Part shown: piece by piece, positions 1-6,679 of the stretch
Layout: each line of letters opens with the position of its first letter
Numbering within the stretch: position 1 is the first letter of the stretch
From: an uncultured Bacteroidales bacterium
GTDB lineage: Bacteria; Bacteroidota; Bacteroidia; Bacteroidales; UBA932
Reading direction: 5' to 3'
Assembly: GCA_905234775.1 (NCBI GenBank)
Contig: CAJOJC010000049.1
Coordinates: 1 to 19,431, forward strand
DNA: 19,431 bases
Translations under genes and position numbers: made by a program
The notes under the pieces: generated by a model
What the model was told of the DNA's origin: nothing
The model's database searches: none
Seen by the model: the letters and a program-made list of their open reading frames with translations, nothing else

Positions 1-1205
1 GACAGCTCTTCGATCGGTTCGCACCTCTGGCCTCCGATCATCTTGTCGAGGACCTTGGGCTGGCCGACCTGCAGTTCGAAGACCTCACGGCGCATGGTCT
101 CGATGAGGATCGAGAGGTGGAGCACGCCGCGCCCATAGACCACGAACGAATCGGCAGTAAGGCCGGGCTTCACGCGGAGGGCGAGGTTCTTCTCGAGCTC
201 CTTGTCCAGGCGCTCCTTGATGTGGCGCGAGGTTACATACTTGCCGTCCTTGCCGAAGAAGGGCGAGTTGTTGATGGTGAAGAGCATGCTCATGGTGGGC
301 TCGTCGACCGCGATCGGGGGCAGGGCCTCCGGATTCTCGTAGTCGGCGATGGTGTCTCCGATCTCGAAGCCGTCGATTCCGACCACGGCGCAGATGTCGC
401 CGCAATGGACCTCCTGCGTCTCGGTTTTTCCAAGGCCTTCGAAGACCATGAGCTGCTTGACTTTCTGCTTCTGGAAGACGTCGTAGCGTTTGCAGAGCGT
501 GATCTGCTGGCCGGACTTAAGCGAGCCGCGGGTGACTTTTCCAACCGCAATTCGGCCCACGTACGGGCTGTACTCCAGCGAGGAAATCAGCATCTGGGGC
601 GTTCCTTCGACCACCTCTGGCGCGGGAATCTCTTCGAGAATCACGTCCAGCAGAGGGGTGATGTCGGTACCAGGCTTACGCCAGTCGAGCGACATCCAGC
701 CTTGCTTCGCCGAGCCGAAAACCGTCTTGAAATCGAGCTGCTCTTCGGTCGCGTTCAGGTTGAACATGAGATCGAACACCTCTTCCTGGACTTCGTCCGG
801 GCGGCAGTTCTGCTTATCGACCTTGTTCACGACGACCACCGGCTTCTTTCCGAGCTGAAGCGCTTTCTGGAGCACGAAACGCGTCTGGGGCATGCAGCCT
901 TCGAACGCGTCTACGAGCAGCAGAACGCCGTCGCACATGTTGAGCACTCTCTCCACTTCCCCGCCGAAATCGCTGTGGCCGGGAGTGTCGATGATATTGA
1001 TCTTTACGCCCTTGTAGGTCACGGACACGTTCTTCGCGAGGATGGTGATTCCCCTCTCGCGCTCAAGGTCGTTGTTGTCCAGGATGAGCTGGCCGAGGTT
1101 CTCGGGCTGACGCACGAGATTCGCCTGGTAGATCATTCTGTCTACGAGAGTAGTTTTGCCGTGGTCGACGTGGGCGATTATTGCTATGTTTCTGATATCT
1201 GACAT
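1..1205 (-). CDS. typA: Ribosome-associated GTPase TypA/BipA, 5' part (3' end outside window)
   Basis: Translating the minus strand from the ATG at 1205 gives about 401 residues before the window edge; the family is about 600 long, so the C-terminal part is missing here. The N-terminus [20 protein letters not shown] carries the P-loop (AHVDHGKT, residues 11-18), followed by the switch sequence [11 protein letters not shown], the G3 motif [10 protein letters not shown] and the G4 motif NKVD. Domains II and III of the EF-G-like fold follow. TypA is a translational GTPase that binds the ribosome like EF-G and acts in ribosome assembly and stress adaptation. It is transcribed divergently from the aldolase at 1319. 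A promoter at 1227-1257 predicts a short leader. The family call is secure. Confidence 0.97.
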   Translation of the reverse strand, partial: MSDIRNIAIIAHVDHGKTTLVDRMIYQANLVRQPENLGQLILDNNDLERERGITILAKNVSVTYKGVKINIIDTPGHSDFGGEVERVLNMCDGVLLLVDAFEGCMPQTRFVLQKALQLGKKPVVVVNKVDKQNCRPDEVQEEVFDLMFNLNATEEQLDFKTVFGSAKQGWMSLDWRKPGTDITPLLDVILEEIPAPEVVEGTPQMLISSLEYSPYVGRIAVGKVTRGSLKSGQQITLCKRYDVFQKQKVKQLMVFEGLGKTETQEVHCGDICAVVGIDGFEIGDTIADYENPEALPPIAVDEPTMSMLFTINNSPFFGKDGKYVTSRHIKERLDKELEKNLALRVKPGLTADSFVVYGRGVLHLSILIETMRREVFELQVGQPKVLDKMIGGQRCEPIEEL

Positions 1206-1226
1206 TCTAACCAATTATAAAGCCCG

Positions 1227-1257
1227 CGAAGTTACTAATTTTCAGCGTAACTCCAAA
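1227..1257 (-). promoter_or_regulatory. Bacteroidota-type promoter for typA
   Basis: On the minus strand TTTG (1254-1257) is followed by 19 bases and then TAACTTCG (1227-1234), seven of eight bases of the TAnnTTTG -7 consensus. Predicted transcription starts near 1220, giving a leader of roughly 15 nt before the typA ATG. Confidence 0.6.
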
Positions 1258-1278
1258 TCAGGATACCTAAAAATAGCT

Positions 1279-1310
1279 ATTGACTATAAGGGGCAAAGTA
1301 TCTAAATTTG
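1279..1310 (+). promoter_or_regulatory. Bacteroidota-type promoter for the class II aldolase
   Basis: ATTG (1279-1282) matches the -33 box in three of four bases. It is followed after 20 bases by TAAATTTG (1303-1310), an exact TAnnTTTG -7 match. The start codon at 1319 lies only eight bases beyond the -7 box, so the mRNA would have almost no leader. Confidence 0.65.
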
Positions 1311-1318
1311 TTCTCGTT

Positions 1319-2145
1319 ATGAAAACAATACGCGAAGTTCTATACGATTGCCAGGCTCAGAAGACTGCAGTGCTGGCCACCAATTTCTATAATTACGAAA
1401 CTCTCGTCTGCGTGGCCCGCGCCGCTCAGGCCGTCGGAGCGCCGGTGATGCTTCAACTCACCCGCTCTTCCATAGAGTATATGGGTCTTCATACCGCCTA
1501 TAAGATGGGCCGCCAGGTTATTGAGGATTATGGTCTTCAGGGATATATTCACCTGGACCATGGCCCGTCGCTCGAGCTGGTTCAGAGGTGCCTTGACGAG
1601 GGTTTTGATTCGGTGATGATCGATGCTTCCGAGAAGCCTTTCGAAGAGAATGTTGAGACATCGGCGAAGGCCGTCGAGATGGCCCGCCCCTACGGAGCCA
1701 ATGTCGAGGCCGAGCTGGGATATGTCGCTAAACTCGGACAGGAGCAGGGCGGCGGATTTACTACTCCGGAACAGGCCGTGGAGTTTGTCGGGGCGACCGG
1801 CGTGGATGCGCTGGCGGTCTCGATCGGCTCGGCCCACGGATTCTACAAGCTCCCGCCCCACCTCGACATCCCCCCCTCGCCGCGATCCACGCCGCCACGC
1901 CGGTCGCCCTGGTCCTCCACGGCTCCTCCGGCATCCCCCACGACCAGGTCCGCGAAGCCATCGCCAACGGTATCGTGAAGGTGAACCTCGCGACCGAAAT
2001 CAAAGACAACTTCATGCGCGCCCTGAAGAAAGTTCTCTCCGAAAGCGACGAAATCGATTTGAGGAAGGTTTTCCCGAAAGCCATGGACCCTGTTGTCGAC
2101 TTGCTGAAGGAAAAATACACCCTCACCGGCGCGAAAGTTCAATAA
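1319..2145 (+). CDS. Class II (zinc) ketose-bisphosphate aldolase, frameshifted in this sequence
   Basis: This is a fructose/tagatose-bisphosphate aldolase of the GatY/KbaY-like class II type, which cleaves ketose 1,6-bisphosphates into two triose phosphates in the cytoplasm using zinc. From the ATG at 1319 (MKTIREVL) one reads HLDHG (residues 78-82: catalytic Asp80, zinc ligand His81), EAELG (130-134) and GSAHGFY (zinc ligand His173). The first frame runs out at 1978 in non-homologous residues. After a run of seven Cs at about 1870-1876 the family sequence continues one frame over (LAAIHAATPVALVLHGSSGI, then VNLATEIK) to the TAA at 2145. Eight Cs would restore one frame of 275 residues with the spacing expected for the family. 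Either the strain has lost the gene or a base is missing from the assembly. A TTG 39 bases upstream (1280) is in frame but overlaps the -33 box, so ATG 1319 is preferred. Substrate preference cannot be told from sequence. Confidence 0.88.
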
Positions 2146-2182
2146 GGCTCATCGAGCAAACGAAGAAAGTGCGCGAATTGGA

Positions 2183-2232
2183 GGCCCGAAGGGCCGATGG
2201 GCAAGGGGGTTTGGGGGAATCCGGTCCCCCAA
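2183..2232. other. Two small hairpins in the gap between the aldolase and tRNA-Leu
   Basis: GGCCC-gaa-GGGCC (2183-2195) and TTGGGGGA-6 nt-TCCCCCAA (2211-2232) are perfect inverted repeats in the 120-bp gap after the aldolase. Neither is followed by a clear T-run on either strand, so a terminator role for the aldolase is possible but not shown. Confidence 0.4.
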
Positions 2233-2266
2233 TCAAGGTAGACGGAGTCTCATCGCAGCGCACGAG

Positions 2267-2292
2267 AAAAGGCAACCGACCGGTTGCCTTTT
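2267..2292 (-). terminator. Hairpin terminator after tRNA-Leu
   Basis: AAAAGGCAACCG and CGGTTGCCTTTT form a 12-bp palindrome with a two-base centre; read on the minus strand it ends in TTTTC. It begins six bases beyond the tRNA 3' end. Being symmetrical, it could also stop plus-strand transcription from the aldolase. Confidence 0.75.
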
Positions 2293-2297
2293 CGAAG

Positions 2298-2380
2298 TGC
2301 GCGAGATGAGACTCGAACTCACACAGGTTTTACCCCACTAGCTCCTGAAACTAGCGCGTCTACCATTTCGCCACCCGCGC
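2298..2380 (-). tRNA. tRNA-Leu (anticodon CAG)
   Basis: On the minus strand the acceptor arms GCGCGGG and CTCGCGC pair over seven bases, with A as discriminator. The anticodon stem CTAGT/GCTAG holds the loop TTCAGGA, so the anticodon is CAG (reads CUG). A long variable arm, as expected for a class II tRNA, precedes the T arm with GAGTTCGAGTCTC. CCA is not encoded. A terminator follows at once. No convincing promoter is visible to its right. Confidence 0.95.
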
Positions 2381-2449
2381 TTTGGGACTATAGACATTTT
2401 TTTGAAATTCCATACGCGTTTTTTCATTTACCCTATTATCTGCCTTTTA

Positions 2450-2588
2450 GTGACAGGTGGGGCGCCTTCTGGAACAACTGTCACGATTTCGCTCCCTTTT
2501 CGAGACAGGTGGGACACTTAGTGTACCGACTGTCACAATTTACCCTACTTTCTATGACAGACGGGGCGTCGACTGGGACAACTGTCAC
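2450..2588 (+). repeat. REP-like palindrome array A: three 35-bp units, 52-bp period
   Basis: Units lie at 2450-2484, 2502-2536 and 2554-2588, so each starts exactly 52 bp after the last, with 17-bp spacers. Each is an imperfect palindrome: left arm GTGACAG or a one-base variant (GAGACAG, ATGACAG), right arm CTGTCAC. The middle unit has a second inner stem (GGgACAC-tta-GTGTaCC). The spacers are pyrimidine-rich and resemble each other (begin GATTT or AATTT). The array abuts the 3' end of the transposase gene: its stop codon is two bases beyond the last unit. Confidence 0.85.
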
Positions 2589-2590
2589 GA

Positions 2591-3466
2591 TTAATAGTGA
2601 TCCAGGAGGAGCGTGATTTCATCATATTTTTTGTTTAAGACGCGTGCGATTTGATTAGCGTCTGACGAAAACCGAAATCGAATCTGACGGACTAGTTCTC
2701 TTATTTCTGCCTCCGTGAAGGTGTTAATATCATCCTTCCCAAACACCGCCCTGCAGACATCCGGTAAGCAAGCTATGACAGTTTGGTCTCTAAAAGATGG
2801 AATACCGTATGCGTTTGAGACCGTGGTATTCTTAGCCTTTGAAGAATGAGATAAGAAATAATTCATGCGCTTCGGCGTTTTGTATAATGATTCCACTGCT
2901 TGATAATCAACATAAGAAGATGGTAGGATGAAGCCTTCATCGCCTATTCTCAAAGAGGGCGATAGTTCCATCTTGCTATGAGTGAGCCTACGTTGTTCAT
3001 TCTGAGAAATCGCATCGATTCCTCTCCCCTTTTCAAGAGTTTTATATCTGAAGTAACAAGATCCACTCCCCCACTTGTAGTCATAGCAATTCAAACAAAT
3101 GTTTGCATCTACGCAGTTCATAAGGACATAGGCGATAGCCTTCTCGCGAGCTTCTTCATTCTCAGGTAAGACATCTATCTGAACACCATTTCTCTTAAGA
3201 AGCCTGCAGTTATGGTACTTCTTGCCGTAGTATTGTGAGTATTGCTTTTTGTAGCGCGTGATAAAAGCCATCGCCTGCTCCTTCGTGCTGTACACAACGA
3301 AATGAACATGATTGGACATTAGTATAAAAGCCAAGATAATCACTTCGGTCACTGATGCTACAATTGGAATAAAGTTCATCCCTGCCTTGAAGTCATCATC
3401 TTCTCTAAACCACAGTTTACTTTCCAGCCCTGATGTTGAAATTAGCCAATACTGTTTCTTGATCAT
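2591..3466 (-). CDS. REP-associated tyrosine transposase (RAYT), IS200/IS605-like HUH/Y1 family
   Basis: The 291-residue product starts MIKKQYWLIS. It carries the HUH metal-binding motif in FILMSNHVHFVVY (His53, His55) and a candidate catalytic tyrosine in AIAYVLMNCVDANI (Tyr113), followed by YKWGSGSCYF; this order is typical of TnpA-like Y1 transposases of the RAYT group. HUH/Y1 enzymes nick and rejoin single-stranded DNA through a 5'-phosphotyrosine. The C-terminal 150 residues are not part of the Y1 core and end in a helix-rich, possibly helix-turn-helix segment (SSDANQIARVLNKKYDEI). The gene sits alone between two arrays of the same palindromic repeat, the usual arrangement for a RAYT and its REP/REPIN substrate. 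Its base composition is visibly more AT-rich than the neighbours, suggesting transfer. The gene is intact, but activity is not known. Confidence 0.88.
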   Translation of the reverse strand: MIKKQYWLISTSGLESKLWFREDDDFKAGMNFIPIVASVTEVIILAFILMSNHVHFVVYSTKEQAMAFITRYKKQYSQYYGKKYHNCRLLKRNGVQIDVLPENEEAREKAIAYVLMNCVDANICLNCYDYKWGSGSCYFRYKTLEKGRGIDAISQNEQRRLTHSKMELSPSLRIGDEGFILPSSYVDYQAVESLYKTPKRMNYFLSHSSKAKNTTVSNAYGIPSFRDQTVIACLPDVCRAVFGKDDINTFTEAEIRELVRQIRFRFSSDANQIARVLNKKYDEITLLLDHY

Positions 3467-3481
3467 TTTCTTTAATAATAG

Positions 3482-3620
3482 TTAACCGGTGGGACACTAA
3501 CTGAGCCAACTGTCACAATCTTCCCTCTTTTTCGTGACAGGTGGGGCGCCTTCTGGAACAACTGTCACGATTTCGCTCAGTCTTCGTGACAGTTAGGACA
3601 CGCAGGGGGACACATGGCTC
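3482..3620 (+). repeat. REP-like palindrome array B: three 35-bp units, 52-bp period, outer units degenerate
   Basis: Units start at 3482, 3534 and 3586, again exactly 52 bp apart, on the 5' side of the transposase gene. The middle unit (3534-3568) plus ten bases of spacer is identical over 45 bp to 2450-2494 in array A. The first unit has lost its left arm (TTAACCG in place of GTGACAG) but keeps CTGTCAC. The third keeps GTGACAG but has lost the right arm. The first unit begins 15 bp upstream of the transposase start codon. Confidence 0.83.
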
Positions 3621-3648
3621 AATCAAGGGCCTCCGCCTCGAAACAATG

Positions 3649-4197
3649 TTAGAATACGAACGTCAGGGCGAGGATTAACTGATCCGGGCGGAGGAAGTAT
3701 TTTGCGCCACGCTCGCGGATGCGGCCGCAGGTCTCGCAGGCGTAGACCGAGTAGGTCTCGTAGCCTGCCCAGAGACCCAGGCCGAAATCCAGGTTTAGGT
3801 GGCGCCCAAGCATGCGGGAGTAGCCCGCCGTAAGGGATCCGCCGTAACGGTCTCCCTCTTCGGTAAATGCGGAAGCCATGCTGTATTCCTGATAGCGCGC
3901 CTTGCCGGAAAGCCATAGACCCGAATAGACGTACCATGGCCACCAGCGGGCGCCGACGCCGAACGAGCGCTGGCGCGATGCGTCGAAATACGGGTTGTAT
4001 CGCACGTCGGCGTCGGCGCTCCAATGCCTGGAAAACCCTACGGAAGCCTCAAAATCCAGGGGCGCGCCCTGAACCAGTTCGGCGAGGTTCGCCCTCATCG
4101 CATATTTCGGCGCGAACCCGGGGCCCGCGGACAACTCCTGCCCCCAGGCGCCCAGGCAACCCAAAAGCCCGAGCGCCGCAATAACAACTCTTTTCAT
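3649..4197 (-). CDS. DUF3575-like outer-membrane beta-barrel protein
   Basis: The product has 182 residues with a signal peptide ending near AWGQ (about residue 20) and no lipobox cysteine. The mature part is rich in alternating aromatic strands (HWSADADVRYNPYF, WWPWYVYSGLWLSGKARYQEY) and ends LALTFVF, with a C-terminal Phe typical of outer-membrane barrels. The pattern fits the Bacteroidota DUF3575 family, small barrels of unknown function often found beside envelope lipoproteins. It starts four bases after the stop of the HExxH lipoprotein gene, so the two are almost certainly co-transcribed. The function is unknown. Confidence 0.75.
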   Translation of the reverse strand: MKRVVIAALGLLGCLGAWGQELSAGPGFAPKYAMRANLAELVQGAPLDFEASVGFSRHWSADADVRYNPYFDASRQRSFGVGARWWPWYVYSGLWLSGKARYQEYSMASAFTEEGDRYGGSLTAGYSRMLGRHLNLDFGLGLWAGYETYSVYACETCGRIRERGAKYFLRPDQLILALTFVF

Positions 4198-4201
4198 GTC
4201 T

Positions 4202-5776
4202 CTATAGGTATCTGTTGAACGCCTCGTTGATCATACTTTTACTCTCCGGATAAAGGCTCAGCAGGCGCGACCTTAACTGATCGACGGAGTGGACGTCTGA
4301 GGTAAGCGCGACGAAGATCTTAAATTTATTCATTCCGCGCTCGTCGAGATACATCAGAATCTGGGGCGAGAACCAGTATTTGTCTCCGTAAAACTTGTCT
4401 GTAGGGCCATACCTTTCGCGGTACAAAACATTCTCTACATAGTAAGCCCACATCTCGGCTACTGCGCAGTATCCTGCGTAGTCTTCGTTGCCGATACCGT
4501 AAGTCACGCCGCCCGAAGTCATGTACGAACCTGCGATATGGATAATAAGATTGTCCCAGTATTCGTTCCCAACCCTCATATAGTGGCTAGCATGGGCGAT
4601 TTCGTGTATTGCGCTGCGGTAGATAGCGGCGTATGACGTCTTGTTATTGAGGCCAAGAACGATATCCGGCAGGAACATTTTGATGATGGGTGTGTACTCT
4701 CCCAGCGCAGACTGAACCAGGTCGAAATCCAGAACAGTTCCCTGCTGAAGCATAGGGGCAGCGCTGCCTTCCATCAACTGACACGACCAGATTCTGAGGT
4801 TACCGGGCGGAGTCGCAATCTTCACACCGTTGCTCGAGCAACTCTCATAATAGTCGTATGCCGCATTGTTGATCACGGCGCGACGCCATAGCTTCGCTTC
4901 CGAGTTCTTGGAAATCAGGAGACTATATCCCTGTGCGCTGTGTTTTCCCAGAGTCGAGATCGATCCTTTCACCATAATCAGGTTGATTCCCTGGCTGAAG
5001 CCCTTCTGGTTGGTAAACTCGATACGGTAACGCGGATCGGAGGTGAAACTCTTCTCCATCTCGTAATAGCCTTCTTCGTCTGTAAATGTCCTCGCAAACT
5101 TCACGAACACATTGCAGGTAACCTTCACACACTTAAGACCCACCGGATGAATATCGTAGTCTGTATCGACTATAGTTATCCTGCCTGAAGGATATGCCGC
5201 TTTACCGCTGGCCTTAGTCTCTGCGGAAATCATTCCGGCATTTCCGGTAAGTTCGAAGGCCATATTCTCAACAGCGTCCCAATCTATCCAGTCCGGAGTA
5301 CTCTTTGTCGACTTCTCGCCGGGGATGAAGCATTCATCCAGCAGCTCGCACTCTATCCAGTCCGGGGCGATGAAATCCGGCGGGACGACCGCATATTGCC
5401 AGGTAATATCATCATCAGGGATTTCGGGGTCATGGTAATAATCGCCCTCCCTGACGATACTGTAGTCCAAAGGGTGATCCAGCATTTGTACGCCCATCTC
5501 TTCCAGCAGACGGATATCTTCGTCGCTTCTGGGCAACAGGCGCACATAATTGTCTGTAGGAGTCAGAGTAACTACGCTGGCCTTGGTAGGATAGAGGACC
5601 TGAAGGGCCTTAGTCATGTTTTCGACGGTATAGGGGTCGTCCAGTTTCTCTCCGAGAACCAGGAGTTCGTGTTCTACGCCAGAGCCGTCGTCATAAGAAA
5701 ATTTGTCCGGATTCAATCCGGAAGGAGAACAGGCGGCAAACAAAGCCGCGCAACAAATCAATTGAAGTCTTTTCAT
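4202..5776 (-). CDS. Lipoprotein with a putative zinc metallopeptidase motif (HEIAH)
   Basis: The product has 524 residues. I start at the ATG at 5776 (MKRLQLICCAALFAAC), because it gives a clean lipoprotein signal with the lipidated Cys at 16; an in-frame ATG 45 bases upstream lies in the promoter-terminator region. Residues 391-398 read HEIAHASH, a zincin HExxH motif with a further His, and a downstream AEMW at about residues 440-443 offers a possible glutamate ligand. The N-terminal 370 residues match no domain I recognise. A surface or periplasmic zinc peptidase is plausible, but the substrate and activity are unknown. It is first in a two-gene unit with the DUF3575 barrel and has a -7 element directly upstream. 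Confidence 0.75.
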   Translation of the reverse strand: MKRLQLICCAALFAACSPSGLNPDKFSYDDGSGVEHELLVLGEKLDDPYTVENMTKALQVLYPTKASVVTLTPTDNYVRLLPRSDEDIRLLEEMGVQMLDHPLDYSIVREGDYYHDPEIPDDDITWQYAVVPPDFIAPDWIECELLDECFIPGEKSTKSTPDWIDWDAVENMAFELTGNAGMISAETKASGKAAYPSGRITIVDTDYDIHPVGLKCVKVTCNVFVKFARTFTDEEGYYEMEKSFTSDPRYRIEFTNQKGFSQGINLIMVKGSISTLGKHSAQGYSLLISKNSEAKLWRRAVINNAAYDYYESCSSNGVKIATPPGNLRIWSCQLMEGSAAPMLQQGTVLDFDLVQSALGEYTPIIKMFLPDIVLGLNNKTSYAAIYRSAIHEIAHASHYMRVGNEYWDNLIIHIAGSYMTSGGVTYGIGNEDYAGYCAVAEMWAYYVENVLYRERYGPTDKFYGDKYWFSPQILMYLDERGMNKFKIFVALTSDVHSVDQLRSRLLSLYPESKSMINEAFNRYL

Positions 5777-5798
5777 AACACAAATAGTTTGGTTGAGG

Positions 5799-5806
5799 CA
5801 AAAGTA
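5799..5806 (-). promoter_or_regulatory. -7 promoter element for the HExxH lipoprotein unit
   Basis: On the minus strand TACTTTTG matches TAnnTTTG exactly, 22 bases before the ATG at 5776. It overlaps the end of the T-run of the preceding terminator. No good -33 box is visible where one is expected, since that region is the terminator stem. Confidence 0.5.
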
Positions 5807-5842
5807 TAAAAAAAGAGCCATGTAAAAACGTGTTTACACGGC
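5804..5842 (-). terminator. Rho-independent terminator after the DUF4249 gene
   Basis: On the minus strand GCC-g-TGTAAA pairs with TTTACA-t-GGC around a short loop (5817-5842), followed by TCTTTTTTTATAC. It ends the upstream envelope unit (9930 to 5866) and separates it from the HExxH lipoprotein unit. Confidence 0.88.
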
Positions 5843-5865
5843 TATCTTCACATCAACGGTAAAAA

Positions 5866-6675
5866 CTAAGGTATGTCTACCTCGTAGAACGTGGATCCAT
5901 AGCCAGCCCAACAGCCGTAGCCCCCCACAATGTTGGACAAAGGAGTTGCCCTTACCGGGAAGAACGGATTTCTCGAGAATACCCATTCATCGAAAAGGCC
6001 CTTCCAGTAGCTATACGAGACGGCATCCATCGTACTGAAGCGCACGGAGACGTGGTCGCCGTGTTCAAAGTTCCAGGCAAATCCGGGGCCCATCACATCA
6101 AAGCCCCTGAATATAGTAGACTCATAGTCTTCGGGGATAGCATCCCCCTCAACCAGGGAGTAGGTACTCATCAAGTATGTGCTGTCTTTCCCTTCCCTCT
6201 TGGTAAAGAAGCCATAATAACTACCGTCCTGAGGGGTGAAACCGACTGTAATAAGTGCACCGTCCTTGCTCTCAAGCGGCTCTATCTTAGTCAGAGTCTG
6301 AGGCGCGGGAACAGTTGTTACTGCGCTGGCCTCAGTCTTTCCGTACTTTATGTTCAGGGTATAGCTCTTTCCCGCCTGCCCCTTCATCGAGTAGGTCGTA
6401 TATATATAAGGAGGGAAAAAACGATCATCCATCATTCCCGTCAAGGGAACTGTCTGTTCGCCATCGCTAAGAGTAACCGTAGCCCAGCGAAGGACGTGGT
6501 CCGAGAGCTGCTCATAGTCGAGCGTTCCTTCGACTACAGCAACCGAAGAAGTCAGTATCACCACCGGATATCCTCCGTCTTCGATCCATCCGTCCACTAC
6601 GAGGTGTTCGTCGATCTTCTCAACCGTACAAGCGGCTACCAGAGCACTTAAAACTATTAACAGGAACTTTCTCAT
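5866..6675 (-). CDS. DUF4249 family lipoprotein
   Basis: The product has 269 residues with a lipoprotein signal MRKFLLIVLSALVAAC (lipid-bearing Cys16). The family hallmarks are the VVDGWIEDGGYPVVILT strand after the signal, a beta-rich middle, and the C-terminal NIVGGYGCWAGYGSTFYEVDI. DUF4249 proteins are Bacteroidota lipoproteins that are usually encoded next to a TonB-dependent receptor; the substrate is unknown. The gene begins four bases after the stop of the receptor gene. Since that receptor is broken here, this protein may have lost its partner. Confidence 0.88.
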   Translation of the reverse strand: MRKFLLIVLSALVAACTVEKIDEHLVVDGWIEDGGYPVVILTSSVAVVEGTLDYEQLSDHVLRWATVTLSDGEQTVPLTGMMDDRFFPPYIYTTYSMKGQAGKSYTLNIKYGKTEASAVTTVPAPQTLTKIEPLESKDGALITVGFTPQDGSYYGFFTKREGKDSTYLMSTYSLVEGDAIPEDYESTIFRGFDVMGPGFAWNFEHGDHVSVRFSTMDAVSYSYWKGLFDEWVFSRNPFFPVRATPLSNIVGGYGCWAGYGSTFYEVDIP

Positions 6676-6679
6676 AGTC

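Noticed and set aside
117..1202. 361-residue plus-strand frame
   Set aside because: Antisense shadow of typA, whose minus-strand translation has all translational GTPase motifs.
2146..2266. Second, decayed tRNA left of tRNA-Leu
   Set aside because: Only the inverted T-arm/acceptor-like segment is present; no anticodon or D arm can be folded.
2592..3481. TAATAG direct repeats at both ends of the transposase region as a target-site duplication
   Set aside because: Only six AT-rich bases; the left copy overlaps the stop codon, and HUH/Y1 transposases do not normally duplicate target sites.
2450..3620. CRISPR array (35-bp repeats, 17-bp spacers)
   Set aside because: Units are divergent palindromes, spacers resemble one another and are too short, and no cas genes are present.
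4202..5821. Upstream in-frame ATG at 5821 for the HExxH lipoprotein
   Set aside because: It would overlap the terminator and -7 element and bury the lipoprotein signal; the ATG at 5776 gives a clean signal peptide.
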